Positions 16,718 to 25,756 of a stretch of 64,000 nucleotides of DNA are shown here, piece by piece. The position numbers and the translations under genes were made by a program. Numbering within the stretch: position 1 is the stretch's first letter; each line of letters begins with the position of its first letter. A model generated the notes under the pieces. It did not search any database. It was not told the DNA's origin and saw only the letters and a program-made list of their open reading frames with translations. This DNA is from Tundrisphaera sp051175315 (GTDB taxonomy: Bacteria; Planctomycetota; Planctomycetia; Isosphaerales; Isosphaeraceae): positions 3,224,001 through 3,288,000 of the forward strand of contig NZ_CP195100.1 in NCBI RefSeq assembly GCF_051175315.1, written 5' to 3'.

Positions 16718-18322
16718 ATGAGCCCCAGCCCCGCCGACGGCCCGGCCCGACCCGGCCGGATGATCCGAGCTTCGATGATCCCGGCCGGGCTCCTGGCGAT
16801 CGGACTGGCCGCCCACGCCCAGGAGCCGAAGGGGGAGATCGCCGCCTCGTCGCCCGCGAAGACGACGGTGATGGCCGACCTCACCCACCGCTATCGCCTC
16901 ATGGAGCGCTACGCGCCGGACGAGACGGACGCCGCCGGCACGCCGCTGATCGGCCCTTATCGCGTCGGCGTGGTCGAGATCACCAAGGACTCGATCGACG
17001 TGCCCAAGGGGTCGCCGAAGCGGTCCGAGACGGCGCGGCAACTGGTGTACGTCGAGCGCCCGGCCGAGGTCTCGACCCAGGGGATCCCGGCGGCCACGGT
17101 CCGCACCTTCGAGCGGTTCCAGGTCCGCCCGGGCGACGCCGCCGAGGCGGTCATGCCCCGCCCCTTCGAGGGGCTGTCCGTCTATTGCCGCCCCCGCCCC
17201 GGCGAGGCGTCCCAGCTCCTCAGCCTGACCGAAGGGCGGCGGCTCCGCGACACCGAGTATGAGCTGGCGGCCCGCGTCACCTTCCTGCCCCACGCGTCCC
17301 AGATCCTGCCCGCCCAGCCGGTGCGGGTCGGGGAGACCTGGCGGATCCCCCGCAAGGCGGCCCAGGCCCTGATCGGCGAGGCCGCCGGCCCGGTCGACGC
17401 CCTGACCGGGAAGCTCGTCGAGCTGCGCCGCGAGGCCGACGGCCCGCGCCTGGTGGCGGTGATCGGGATCTCGGGCCGGGTCGAGTCCCCCAGCCTCCAG
17501 GCCGCCGTCAACGCCGAGGCCCTGTTCACCGGCCTGCCCGAAGACGCCACGCCCCCCGCCGATGCCACGGCCCCTGCCACGGCCCCGGCCCAGCCCCCGG
17601 CCCGGGCCGACGACGGGATCATCGAAACCCGGGGCGGCCTGACCGAGATCCGCATGGCCCGGACCACCACCGGCCTGCTGCCGGGGCCGGGCCGGCTCCA
17701 CTACCGGACGACCCGCGAGGTCGTGGTCCACCGCCAGCTCGGCCTGGGCAACGACGCCGCCACGATCCCCAGGCCCCCGGCCCGGCCCGAACCCACCGAC
17801 GCCAACGCCTGGCTGTCCTATCTCGACCCCAGGGGCCGGTTCGGCTTCGACCACCCCCAGGACCTGCTGCCGCCCGACCCCTACCAGCTGGTGGCCGGGG
17901 GGATCGTCGCCGACCCGGAGACGGCCACCCTCACCCGGGGCCGCCGCGACGGCCACGACCTGCTCCAGGTCGAGTACGTGGGCAAGGTCGTCACCCCGGA
18001 ATTGCTCCGCCAGAAGCTGGCGTCCAAGTGGGGATCGAACCGGCTCGAAGTCATGAAGGGGGGCGAGGAGTGGCTGCCCGAGGCCGAATGGCCCAGGATG
18101 AAGGTCCACCGGATCGAGGCCGCCATCCAGGCCCCCGACCGATCCAAGACCGGCAACGCCCCCCGGATCCACTTCGACGGCTACCTGATCCAGTTCGGCC
18201 AGTCGGCCTCGATCCTGGCCGTGGCCACCACCTCGCGCGACAACGTGGCCGCCTATCGCCAGGAGATCGAGCGGATCCTCAAGTCCCTCCAGATCAGCCC
18301 GGCCCGCTCGGTCGAGGGGTGA
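16718..18322 (+). CDS. Secreted hypothetical protein, second tandem paralogue
   Basis: The 534-residue protein starts at ATG 16718, preceded by GAGG eight bases away; the open frame from 16679 lacks such a site. A hydrophobic segment (residues 17-35) is a likely signal peptide. The N-terminal domain carries ILPAQPVRVGETWRI, matching the PVAVGERW block of the upstream paralogue, and a Pro/Ala linker lies near residue 280. The C-terminal part from LDPRGRFGFDHPQDL onward again resembles a PsbP/Mog1-like domain. It lies 52 bases after its paralogue, so co-transcription is likely. Its 3' end overlaps convergent psuG by 29 bases. Confidence 0.82.
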   Translation: MSPSPADGPARPGRMIRASMIPAGLLAIGLAAHAQEPKGEIAASSPAKTTVMADLTHRYRLMERYAPDETDAAGTPLIGPYRVGVVEITKDSIDVPKGSPKRSETARQLVYVERPAEVSTQGIPAATVRTFERFQVRPGDAAEAVMPRPFEGLSVYCRPRPGEASQLLSLTEGRRLRDTEYELAARVTFLPHASQILPAQPVRVGETWRIPRKAAQALIGEAAGPVDALTGKLVELRREADGPRLVAVIGISGRVESPSLQAAVNAEALFTGLPEDATPPADATAPATAPAQPPARADDGIIETRGGLTEIRMARTTTGLLPGPGRLHYRTTREVVVHRQLGLGNDAATIPRPPARPEPTDANAWLSYLDPRGRFGFDHPQDLLPPDPYQLVAGGIVADPETATLTRGRRDGHDLLQVEYVGKVVTPELLRQKLASKWGSNRLEVMKGGEEWLPEAEWPRMKVHRIEAAIQAPDRSKTGNAPRIHFDGYLIQFGQSASILAVATTSRDNVAAYRQEIERILKSLQISPARSVEG

Positions 18323-19223
18323 GGCCGGCCAGGCTCGCCGCGACCTCCCCGGCCAGCCGGGCGTTGTTGACGATCAGCGACCGGTTGGCGCGGAGGCTGC
18401 GGCCCTCGGTGGCGTGGCGGAGGTGATCCAGCAGGAACGGTGTGATCGCCTTGCCGACCACCCCTTGGTCGCGGGCGGCGGCCTGGGCCTCGGCCAGGGC
18501 GGTTTCCATCGCGGCCCGGTCCAGCGCGTCGGCCTCCGGGACCGGCTGGGCCACGACCACGGCCCCGGGCAGCGCCAGGTCGCGGTGGGCCCGGATCAGG
18601 TCGGCGACCTCCCCCGGCGATTCGACGCGGGCGTCGAGCCGGTGCTCGTCGCCGGTCGAGGTGAACGCCGGGAAGCAGTCGGTCCGGTAGCCGACCACGG
18701 CCACGCCCCGGGTCTCCAGGACCTCCAGGGTCGCCGGAACGTCGAGGATCGACTTCACCCCCGAGCAGACCACCGCCATCCCGTCGGCGTCGGCCAGCTC
18801 GTCGAGGTCGGTCGACACGTCGAAGCTGGTCGAGGCATCCCGGTGGACCCCGCCCAGCCCGCCGGTGGCCATCACGCCGATCCCGGCCCGGCGGGCGATC
18901 CGCAGGGTGGCGCTCACGGTGGTCGCGGCGTCCAGGCCGCGCGCGACCGCCCAGGCCAGGTCGCGGCGGCTCGCCTTGAGGATCGTCCCCGGCCGCGCCA
19001 GGCGGTCCAGGTCGGCCGCGTCCAGCCCCACCCGCACCCTTCCTCCCAGGACGGCGATCGTGGCCGGCACGGCGCCCGCCTCGCGGACGGCCGCCTCGCA
19101 CGCGCGGGCCACCTCCAGGTTGTCGGGGAAGGGGAGGCCATGCGCGATCAGGGTCGATTCCAGGGCGACCACGCCCCGGCCTTCGGCGAGTGCCCGGGCG
19201 ATTTCATGGGTGATGTCATGCAT
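18294..19223 (-). CDS. psuG: Pseudouridine-5'-phosphate glycosidase
   Basis: The 309-residue protein matches PsuG along its length: VALESTLIAHGLPFP near the N-terminus, LKASRRDLAWAVA in the middle with the catalytic lysine region, GVMATGGLGGVHR, SGVKSILDVPATLE and GVAVVGYRTDCFPAF. PsuG splits pseudouridine 5'-phosphate into uracil and ribose 5-phosphate, salvaging modified nucleosides from RNA. The partner kinase PsuK is not beside it. The ATG at 19223 sits directly before the conserved MHDITHEIA sequence. The 3' end overlaps the convergent secreted-protein gene by 29 bases. Confidence 0.93.
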   Translation of the reverse strand: MHDITHEIARALAEGRGVVALESTLIAHGLPFPDNLEVARACEAAVREAGAVPATIAVLGGRVRVGLDAADLDRLARPGTILKASRRDLAWAVARGLDAATTVSATLRIARRAGIGVMATGGLGGVHRDASTSFDVSTDLDELADADGMAVVCSGVKSILDVPATLEVLETRGVAVVGYRTDCFPAFTSTGDEHRLDARVESPGEVADLIRAHRDLALPGAVVVAQPVPEADALDRAAMETALAEAQAAARDQGVVGKAITPFLLDHLRHATEGRSLRANRSLIVNNARLAGEVAASLAGLTPRPSGPG

Positions 19224-19271
19224 GGCTGTTTCCCGGGGTTTTCCCGATTTTTGCCGAAGATGTGACCGGGA

Positions 19272-19302
19272 TTGGTCCCCGACCCGTATGGTCCCTTATA
19301 CT
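19272..19302 (+). promoter_or_regulatory. Weak candidate promoter for the FHA-kinase gene
   Basis: TTGGTC (19272-19277) and TATACT (19297-19302) are 19 bases apart, slightly long for sigma70. Transcription would begin near 19309, which would make the ATG at 19310 leaderless and favour the later ATG at 19340. Confidence 0.3.
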
Positions 19303-19309
19303 TGATGGG

Positions 19310-20683
19310 ATGGCGAGGTTGGAGGACGATCGGGACCCGATGCGAGTGATCCTGGATGTCGTCGAGGGCCCGCGACGCGGCCAAACGTTCCTGTTCGACC
19401 GCCACGATACGTTCATCGTGGGGCGGTCGCGGTTCGTCCATTGCCCGATGCCCGAGGACTCGGCGCTGTCGCGCGACCACTTCCTGGTCGAGATGTACCC
19501 GCCCCGCTGCGAGCTGCGCGACCTGGGCAGCACCAACGGGACGTTCGTCAACGACCGGAAGGTGACGCGGACCCTGCTGGCGGCCGGGGACCGGATCGCG
19601 GCCGGGCAGAGCGTCTTCGTGGTCCGGATCGAGGGGAGCGCGGCGGTCGCGCCGGAGGAGGATTCGGAGCTGACCGTGCCGGAGAAGACCCGGACGTTCA
19701 TCCCCGCCGCGCCCCCCGCCAGGATCAACTGCGCCAGCTGCGGCGCCGGGGCCCCGCCGGGCATCGACGTGTCCAGCGGGTTCGGCGACGCCCGGGCCGG
19801 CGAGTCGATCCAGTGGCTGTGCGACATCTGCCGGGGCGAGGTGTCCACGGCGATGCAGCCGGTCCCGCACTTCACCACGATCCGCGAGCTGGGCCGGGGC
19901 GGGATGGGGGTCGTCTTCCAGGCCCGCCACAACGAGACCGGGCGGATGGTCGCCCTCAAGCTGATCGTCCCGGAGAGCGCCGCGACCCGGTCGGCGATCG
20001 ACCGCTTCCTCCGCGAGATGTCGGTCATCAGCCAGCTGAAGCACCCGAACATCGTGGAATGGCTGGAGCAGGGGATGACCCGGGGCCAGTTCTGGTTCAC
20101 GATGGAATACGTGGCCGGGACCAACCTGGAGGCCCTGGCCAATGCCGAGCCGGGCACCTACCCGATCGACCAGGCGTGCCGGATGGCCAGCCAGGTGCTC
20201 AAGGGGCTGGAGCACGCCCACGCCCTCGGCTTCGTCCACCGCGACATCAAGCCGGAGAACATCCTGATCGGCCAGTCGCCGCAGGGGCTGATCGCCAAGA
20301 TCTCCGACTTCGGACTGGCCAAGAGCTTCCGGGGGCTGGGGCTGTCGGGCCTGACGTTCTCCGGCGAGATGCGCGGGACGATCCCGTTCATGCCGCCCGA
20401 GCAGATGCTCGACTTCAAGGCGGTCAAGCCGATCGGCGACCTGTACTCGACGGCCGCGACCCTGTACTACCTGATCACCGGCCGGTTCATCTACGACGAG
20501 GACGCCAACAGCAACGACCTGATCCGGACCCTCCTGGAAGAGGCCCCGATCCCGATCCGCGACCGCCGCCCCGACGTCCCCGCCGCGCTGGCGGCGGTCC
20601 TGGCCCGGGGGCTGGCCCGCGACCCGTCCGACCGCTACCCGACCGCCTCCTCGCTCCGCCGCGCGATCCGGCCGTTCTGCTGA
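19310..20683 (+). CDS. FHA domain, zinc ribbon and Ser/Thr protein kinase fusion
   Basis: The protein (457 residues from 19310; 447 if it starts at ATG 19340) has three parts. An FHA domain (residues 12-95) retains the phosphothreonine-binding signatures GRSRF, LSRDH and STNGTF. A four-cysteine ribbon follows, CASC (141-144) and CDIC (171-174). A Hanks-type kinase domain (190-457) has GRGGMG (195-200), Lys217 in VALK, HRDIKPEN (310-317), DFG (333-335) and PPEQ (362-365). All catalytic residues are present, so it should be active. There is no transmembrane segment, unlike many bacterial kinases of this type, so it acts in the cytosol. Having FHA and kinase in one chain suggests that autophosphorylation is read by its own FHA domain or that it docks on other phosphoproteins. 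Confidence 0.93.
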   Translation: MARLEDDRDPMRVILDVVEGPRRGQTFLFDRHDTFIVGRSRFVHCPMPEDSALSRDHFLVEMYPPRCELRDLGSTNGTFVNDRKVTRTLLAAGDRIAAGQSVFVVRIEGSAAVAPEEDSELTVPEKTRTFIPAAPPARINCASCGAGAPPGIDVSSGFGDARAGESIQWLCDICRGEVSTAMQPVPHFTTIRELGRGGMGVVFQARHNETGRMVALKLIVPESAATRSAIDRFLREMSVISQLKHPNIVEWLEQGMTRGQFWFTMEYVAGTNLEALANAEPGTYPIDQACRMASQVLKGLEHAHALGFVHRDIKPENILIGQSPQGLIAKISDFGLAKSFRGLGLSGLTFSGEMRGTIPFMPPEQMLDFKAVKPIGDLYSTAATLYYLITGRFIYDEDANSNDLIRTLLEEAPIPIRDRRPDVPAALAAVLARGLARDPSDRYPTASSLRRAIRPFC

Positions 20684-20799
20684 AACCCGCGTCCGCGATC
20701 ATCCCAGGGTCGCCCCGGGCGTGATCCGTGGGAGACCTCCGCCGCCTCGGGCCGTTCGTCCGGGCCGGAGGCGGTCGGGAGGTGGAGGCGCCGGGCGGG

Positions 20800-21477
20800 T
20801 CAGGCGGCCCGCCTGCGACGGAGCCGGACGGCGCCCAGGCCCATCAACCCGGCGGTCACGCAGAGGGCGAGAGAGCCGGGCTCGGGCACGGCGGCCGTCG
20901 TGACGTAGGTCCGGAAGCCGGTGTCGAGGGTGGCCAGCTCCGGTGGGATACCCCATGCCCCCGCGGTGCCGCTCCGCGTGTAGATGTTGCCGCCGCTGTA
21001 AGAACCGGCCGACGTCTGCCAGAGGACCCAGGGGGGCGTGCCCGGCCCGGTCCGGCTGAGCGACAGGGCCAGCACCTGGCCGGGCGTCACCGCGATCCCG
21101 GCCGAAGAGATGTCGATGGACGTGAATGGGTCGATGCCGGAGTTGTCGAACGGCACGCTGCTCAGGGGGATGGTCACCTGGAAGAGCGACTGGACTTCGT
21201 CCGGGTTCGGGGCCCCGCCGGCGGTCGTGCGGATCGAGAAAAGCAGGTCGCCGGTCGTTCCTTGCGACTGGGCGATTTGCAGGTCAACCCGGGCGAGGAT
21301 GCCCTGCACGCCCACGGTGAAGGTCTGGGCGACGGACTGGGTGCTCACCACGGCGATGTCGAAGGTGCGGCTCGTGATGACGTTCGATTGATCGAGGACG
21401 AAGTCTGCCTTGCCGGGGGCGGAGGCTGCGAGGGCCAGGAACAACGCGGCCGGGAGGATTCTTCTTGAGTTCATCAT
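20800..21477 (-). CDS. PEP-CTERM sorted secreted protein
   Basis: The 225-residue precursor has an N-terminal signal peptide ending near APGKADF. It ends in a PEP-CTERM tail: VPEPGS, a hydrophobic helix (LALCVTAGLMGLGAV) and a basic tail RLRRRRAA. This tail is recognised by the exosortase system, cleaved and used to attach or release surface proteins. The middle (residues 25-195) is beta-rich, with TFDIAVVSTQSVAQTFTVG and SIDISSAGIAVTPGQ strands of the kind found in such surface proteins. Two adjacent ATGs (21477, 21474) can serve as start. No exosortase gene lies in the window. Ligand unknown. Confidence 0.88.
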   Translation of the reverse strand: MMNSRRILPAALFLALAASAPGKADFVLDQSNVITSRTFDIAVVSTQSVAQTFTVGVQGILARVDLQIAQSQGTTGDLLFSIRTTAGGAPNPDEVQSLFQVTIPLSSVPFDNSGIDPFTSIDISSAGIAVTPGQVLALSLSRTGPGTPPWVLWQTSAGSYSGGNIYTRSGTAGAWGIPPELATLDTGFRTYVTTAAVPEPGSLALCVTAGLMGLGAVRLRRRRAA

Positions 21478-21852
21478 CGGGGGGCTTCCGGGTCCGGCCG
21501 GCGATGGGCCCGACCTGCCACCGTCGGCGGTCGCCTGGACCATCGCAGACCTTGACATCGCAGGAGTGTGGCACCTCCCCGGCCGCCGGGTCGAGAGGGT
21601 CGGGCAGGGACGTTGCCCTGACGCCACATGGCCCGGACTCCCGGCCCGGCCGCCCGCCGGGGTCAACCGCCGCTCCTCGGGTCGATCGCACCCACGCCGG
21701 TCGCGTGGCGACTCGCCCGGCCTGCGATGGGGAGGGGTATTCTCCCGACCGAACGCCGGATCGAAGCCCGGAGCGGATCCCGAAGTCATCGATTCGGGTA
21801 CACTGGCCCTCCCCGCGACGAACCATCGCCACCGGCGTGAGAGATCCTCCGA
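21478..21852. other. Intergenic region without a gene, divergent promoter space
   Basis: These 375 bases lie between the PEP-CTERM and YkgJ-family genes, which are divergent. Open frames crossing it lack protein character. A TACACT near 21797 could be a -10 element for the + gene, but I see no matching -35, so I do not call it. Confidence 0.5.
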
Positions 21853-22719
21853 ATGCCACGCAACCCCGGACATCCCAGGCTCCCTGCAAGAAAGGCGAAG
21901 CGTGTTCGACCTCCCGCGCGGCCGAGGTATCCGGGGGAACCGCTCGTCATCCGGGCTCGACTGGCGGCGGCCGGGGAGTCGTTGAAGATCCTGTCCGGGC
22001 CGCCGATGGCCCCGGCGACCATCGAACTGGCACGCAGGATCGACGGACTGACCGACCGGTCGATCGCGCAGGTCCACGACGCTTGCCACGATGGGCACCG
22101 CGTCGCCTGCCGGAGCGGCTGCACCTATTGCTGCACGTTCCCGGTCGCGGCCTCGATCCCGGAGGTCCTGGCCATCGCCTCGTTCGTGCGGGATCGCTTC
22201 GAGGCAGGACGCCGCTCGGCGCTGGACGCCCGCATCGAGGCCAACATCGCGGCGACCAACGGCATGGACATGAGCCGGAGGGATCGCGTCCGGCTGGATT
22301 GCCCCTTCCTCGAGGCGGGCCAATGCTCGGTCTACGAGGTCAGGCCGGTCGCGTGCCGGGGAGTCTCGTCCTACAGCGTCGATGATTGCCGGGAGGACTA
22401 TGAGCAGGCGGGGGCCGGGGTGGAAATCCACGCGAATGCCATCCGCGAGCTCGTCTTCGGGGCGATCCGCGAGGGGCTGGCCGTCGCCTGCAAGATGGCC
22501 TCGGTCGAGCATCGCCTCGTCGAACTGGCCCGGTCCTACCGGATCGCCTCGGAAGACTCGACCCTGGAGGAGACCTGGCGCAGCCGCGCCGGAGCTTTCG
22601 ACTCCGCGATGGCGGAGCGCGTCTTTCCCGGACCGTGGTCGGGCGAGCTTGAGGAGGAGTTCAAGGAGGTCTATCGGGAGACCGTCGATCATTTCGAGCG
22701 GGGGAGCGGATCGGCGTGA
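21853..22719 (+). CDS. YkgJ-family cysteine-cluster protein
   Basis: The 288-residue protein carries the cysteine cluster of the YkgJ/UPF0153 family: C86, C90, C93 and C94 in CRSGCTYCC, then a downstream DCPFLEAGQCSVYEVRP with VACRG. These cysteines coordinate a zinc or iron-sulfur centre in the family; the biochemical role is not settled. The chain starts with about 45 basic and Pro-rich residues before the conserved region, so a later start is possible. No signal peptide. It ends 16 bases before the stop of the convergent membrane-protein gene. Confidence 0.85.
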   Translation: MPRNPGHPRLPARKAKRVRPPARPRYPGEPLVIRARLAAAGESLKILSGPPMAPATIELARRIDGLTDRSIAQVHDACHDGHRVACRSGCTYCCTFPVAASIPEVLAIASFVRDRFEAGRRSALDARIEANIAATNGMDMSRRDRVRLDCPFLEAGQCSVYEVRPVACRGVSSYSVDDCREDYEQAGAGVEIHANAIRELVFGAIREGLAVACKMASVEHRLVELARSYRIASEDSTLEETWRSRAGAFDSAMAERVFPGPWSGELEEEFKEVYRETVDHFERGSGSA

Positions 22720-22735
22720 GCGTCCCTACCGGCCC

Positions 22736-24784
22736 TCAATACCGGTTCTCGATGACCAGCCGGGGGATGGGGACCTTCGACTCGATGCGGAGGAACGGCA
22801 CGTCGCCGGGCGGGGCCGGTTCCGGGCCGATCGTCGCGGGCGGCTCGGCCTTCCAGGTGTCGAGCCAGTGGAGCGAGACCACCGCGACGCCGTCCTGGGG
22901 CTCGACGTCGGCGAGTTCGACCCGGTTCGGGCCGAACGAGACGAGTCTCCCCTTTCCCTTGAGGAAGAACGAGTGGGGCCGCTCGACCCGGTAGACCGAG
23001 TAGGAGCCTTCCCCCTCCATCATGTAGCGGCGGGCCACGATCGACCCGGCCCTCCGGGTCATCGCGGCCCACTCGTGATCATTGGGCGAGGCGGGCCAGC
23101 CCGGCGTGGCCACCCGGGGCAGAGTCGCCACTTTGGTCGCGCCGGGGAACCGGTCGAACCAGAAGCGGGAGAGAGGCGACCAGCAGATCACCCAGCCGAC
23201 GTTGTACAGGTCGCAGTACGCCCGGAGCTGCGTGGCGTTCCACTTGTCGATCGGGCGGTCGCCGAGCTGGAAGTCGCCGAAGGCGGCCATCTTGTGGTGG
23301 CGGATGAACGCGGTCTGGTAGAGCCCGCCGATGAACATCCGCGCATCGGGGCCGAGCAGCGTGGGGAGCAGCGGCGTCCAGTGGACGCTCTCCGGGTCGG
23401 TCGCCTCCAGGAGCCGGAGCTGGTCTTCGAGCATGATCCGCGCCGAGGCGTCGGTGTTGGCCTTGATCCAGTCGACCAGCGCCCGCGCCTCCGGGGGAAC
23501 GCCGACCACCAGCGGGCGATGCTGGATCAGCCCCGCGACCATCGACCGGGCGACGCGGGCATCGGCGTAGAGCCAGCCGGTGACGGCCAGCCCCCAGGCG
23601 ATCGCGGCGGTCAGCCCGCCCCGGGCACCGCCGCCCGCCTTCCGGATCAGCCACCCGGTCGCCGCGATCAGGCACGAACCGGCCGGAACGGCGAGCAGGA
23701 ATTGCAACGGGACGCGGAACCGCAGCGGCTCCATGACCCGGGTCGGCCCCCACAGGCTGCCGAACCCGGTCATCAGGAGCAGGGCGAGGATCGACCCGCC
23801 GAAGGCCGCCGCCTCCGCCCTCCGCCCGATCTTGCGCCAGCGGATCAGGCCCAGCACTCCGGGGATCAGGATCAGCAGGCCGAGCCGGCCGTCGGGGTCC
23901 GGCCCCAGGTAATACTCGAGGAGGTAGAGCGGGGAGTCGCTCGTCATGAAGAAGCCGGTGCCGGTGCGCAGGCCCCGGAACCGCCACAGGCTGACCAGCC
24001 AGGTCAGGTTCGCGACGACCGTGACGGCCGCCGCCCCCAGCACGGCGGCATGCCAGCGGCGGTCGTGCTTCCGGGCCACCGTGGCGTAGAAGGCCAGGGC
24101 GCCGCCGAGGGCCATCACCGGGGCCGTGACGTGGAGGAAGAACAGGACAACCCCGCACGCCGCCAGCGCGGCCCAGTTGCCCCGGGTCGGCCGCCGGTCG
24201 AACCGGACGCAGAGCCCGAGCAGGAGGCCGACCCCCGCCGCCGCCGAGATGAACGCGAACAGGCCCGTCCGCCAGAGCACGGCGGGGAAGGCGCCCCAGA
24301 AGTAGATCCAACCCAGCGCGGCGGCCGCGGCCACCTCCCCGGCGCCCAGCCCCAGCCCCCACGCCCCGCCCGCGATCGCCGCCGGGATCAGCAACGACAG
24401 CAGGAGCAGCCCGAGCTTGTAGGCCCGGGGCCGGTAGCCCCCCCCGCCCAGGAGCTGGAACAGGATCGACGGGTTGCTGCTGGAGTCCCAGACCGGCGTC
24501 TCGGGGTAGCCGGCCAGGAACATGGGGTCATAGCCCCAGCTCGTCGCATGGTTGCGGAAGAAGGTCGCGCCCAGCGATCCGTGATAGAGGTGGATCGCGT
24601 GATCCACCATGATGACCGGGGCCTCGGGGTCGAGGATCGAGCCGATCCCCGGGAACAGCCGCGCGGACTGGTAGGCGTGGGCGGCGAGGACCAGGCCCAG
24701 GACGGCCCAGGCCCATCGCCTCCGCCGGCCGGGAGGGGGTTGCGGGGCGACGACGAGGGGGCCGGTCGGCGGGGTGGGCGTCAT
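22736..24784 (-). CDS. Polytopic membrane protein resembling GT-C glycosyltransferases
   Basis: The 682-residue protein has about ten to eleven hydrophobic segments between residues 25 and 445, after a short Pro-rich cytoplasmic start. The first large loop contains PVIMVDHAIHLYHGS, an acidic/histidine-rich loop in the position typical of GT-C enzymes, which use lipid-linked sugars. The last 240 residues are soluble and probably extracytoplasmic. The ATG at 24784 has GGTAGGG nine bases upstream. The substrate and even enzymatic activity are inference; a polysaccharide or surface-glycan role is likely. It does not form a cluster with other glycosyltransferases here. Confidence 0.8.
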   Translation of the reverse strand: MTPTPPTGPLVVAPQPPPGRRRRWAWAVLGLVLAAHAYQSARLFPGIGSILDPEAPVIMVDHAIHLYHGSLGATFFRNHATSWGYDPMFLAGYPETPVWDSSSNPSILFQLLGGGGYRPRAYKLGLLLLSLLIPAAIAGGAWGLGLGAGEVAAAAALGWIYFWGAFPAVLWRTGLFAFISAAAGVGLLLGLCVRFDRRPTRGNWAALAACGVVLFFLHVTAPVMALGGALAFYATVARKHDRRWHAAVLGAAAVTVVANLTWLVSLWRFRGLRTGTGFFMTSDSPLYLLEYYLGPDPDGRLGLLILIPGVLGLIRWRKIGRRAEAAAFGGSILALLLMTGFGSLWGPTRVMEPLRFRVPLQFLLAVPAGSCLIAATGWLIRKAGGGARGGLTAAIAWGLAVTGWLYADARVARSMVAGLIQHRPLVVGVPPEARALVDWIKANTDASARIMLEDQLRLLEATDPESVHWTPLLPTLLGPDARMFIGGLYQTAFIRHHKMAAFGDFQLGDRPIDKWNATQLRAYCDLYNVGWVICWSPLSRFWFDRFPGATKVATLPRVATPGWPASPNDHEWAAMTRRAGSIVARRYMMEGEGSYSVYRVERPHSFFLKGKGRLVSFGPNRVELADVEPQDGVAVVSLHWLDTWKAEPPATIGPEPAPPGDVPFLRIESKVPIPRLVIENRY

Positions 24785-24864
24785 GACGACGCACCCTACC
24801 AACCGACCCCGGGGCGGGCAAGTCGGTTGCGGCGGCCCCGCTCAACCCGGGGCGTTGCGGGATG

Positions 24865-25431
24865 TCACCCGTCCCCCCTCGGCGAGATCTTCAGGGGTGG
24901 CTCTGGCTTGGACTCCGACTCCGCGACCTTGGCCGGCGGGTCGCATCCCTTGCGGCGCTCGGCGGCGTTTGGGTCGAGGTAGAACGTCGGCGTCAGGCCC
25001 GGGGCGTCGGCATAGGAGTTCGGCCGGACCGGGCCGCCGGCCCTTTTGTAGATGATCCGGGACTCGGTGATCTTGGTCGTGTCGGCCTGGACCCGGCTGC
25101 TGGTCCCGCCCAGCTTCGCGACCTTCAGCCCGGCCGTGGCGATCGCCGGGGACATCTCGGCGGTCCTCGATCCTTCGAGCTTGAGCGTGCGCGACCCTTC
25201 CACGACCTCCTCGGCACGGACGATCTCGTGCCCTTCGGGGAAATGGGCCGCCATCAGTTTGTCCGCCTGCTTGCGATAGTAGGTGGGCCAGACGTTGGAA
25301 TTCTCCGGCATCCCCACCACGCCGTAATCACCATCCTGGTAGACGTAACGCACCCCCATCGTGGAGGCGCAGCCGAAGGACGTGGCCAGGGTCGGGGCGA
25401 CCAGGCACAAGCTCAAGGTGTTCAAACGCAT
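24865..25431 (-). CDS. Lipoprotein of the RYVYQDG family (copy 1)
   Basis: The 188-residue precursor begins with a lipoprotein-type signal sequence with Cys21 (TSFGCAST) as the probable lipidated residue. It contains RYVYQDGDYGVVGMPENS followed by HFPEGHEIVRAEEVVEG and ITESRIIYKR. The gene at 41929 encodes a relative with the same blocks, so the family is at least two-copy here. ATG 25431 has a GGAG six bases upstream; a start at 25443 is also open. Residues 155-188 are charged and disordered. Function unknown; envelope-associated by its signal. Confidence 0.85.
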   Translation of the reverse strand: MRLNTLSLCLVAPTLATSFGCASTMGVRYVYQDGDYGVVGMPENSNVWPTYYRKQADKLMAAHFPEGHEIVRAEEVVEGSRTLKLEGSRTAEMSPAIATAGLKVAKLGGTSSRVQADTTKITESRIIYKRAGGPVRPNSYADAPGLTPTFYLDPNAAERRKGCDPPAKVAESESKPEPPLKISPRGDG

Positions 25432-25756
25432 GGCATCCTCCATGCGGGTACAACCCGCGTCTCCTCCGGGTGATCCAGACGTTCGCACGCCCCGATTCCT
25501 CGCCATCGCCGGCGGGATCGGAACGGCGGTTCGACGAATTTTTGCAAAAAGGTGGAGTCGCGAGGTGTGATTGCCATTGACCTGCAATCCTCGCGCCGAA
25601 ATCCGGCCGGATCGGAGTGAGTCAAGCCCAAACCCGCCGGCCCGGGGAGGAGGGGCAGGATGGGCCGGACCTGACTGCCGGGCGTGCGGCCTTCCCCTGG
25701 CGAGCGGGGCGGAGGCTCTGTTACGGTAGATCGGATCGACAACCCAGGAGGTGGGC
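25432..25756. other. Intergenic region without a gene, between divergent genes
   Basis: These 325 bases separate the lipoprotein gene from the TPR-protease gene. It contains AT-richer tracts around 25535-25600 that probably hold the minus-strand promoter. The AGGAGGTG at 25746-25752 is the ribosome-binding site of the + gene. I call no hexamer pair with confidence. Confidence 0.55.

Noticed and set aside
20684..20799. Possible small gene between the FHA kinase and PEP-CTERM genes
   Set aside because: Only short shadow frames are open and none has a start with a ribosome-binding site.
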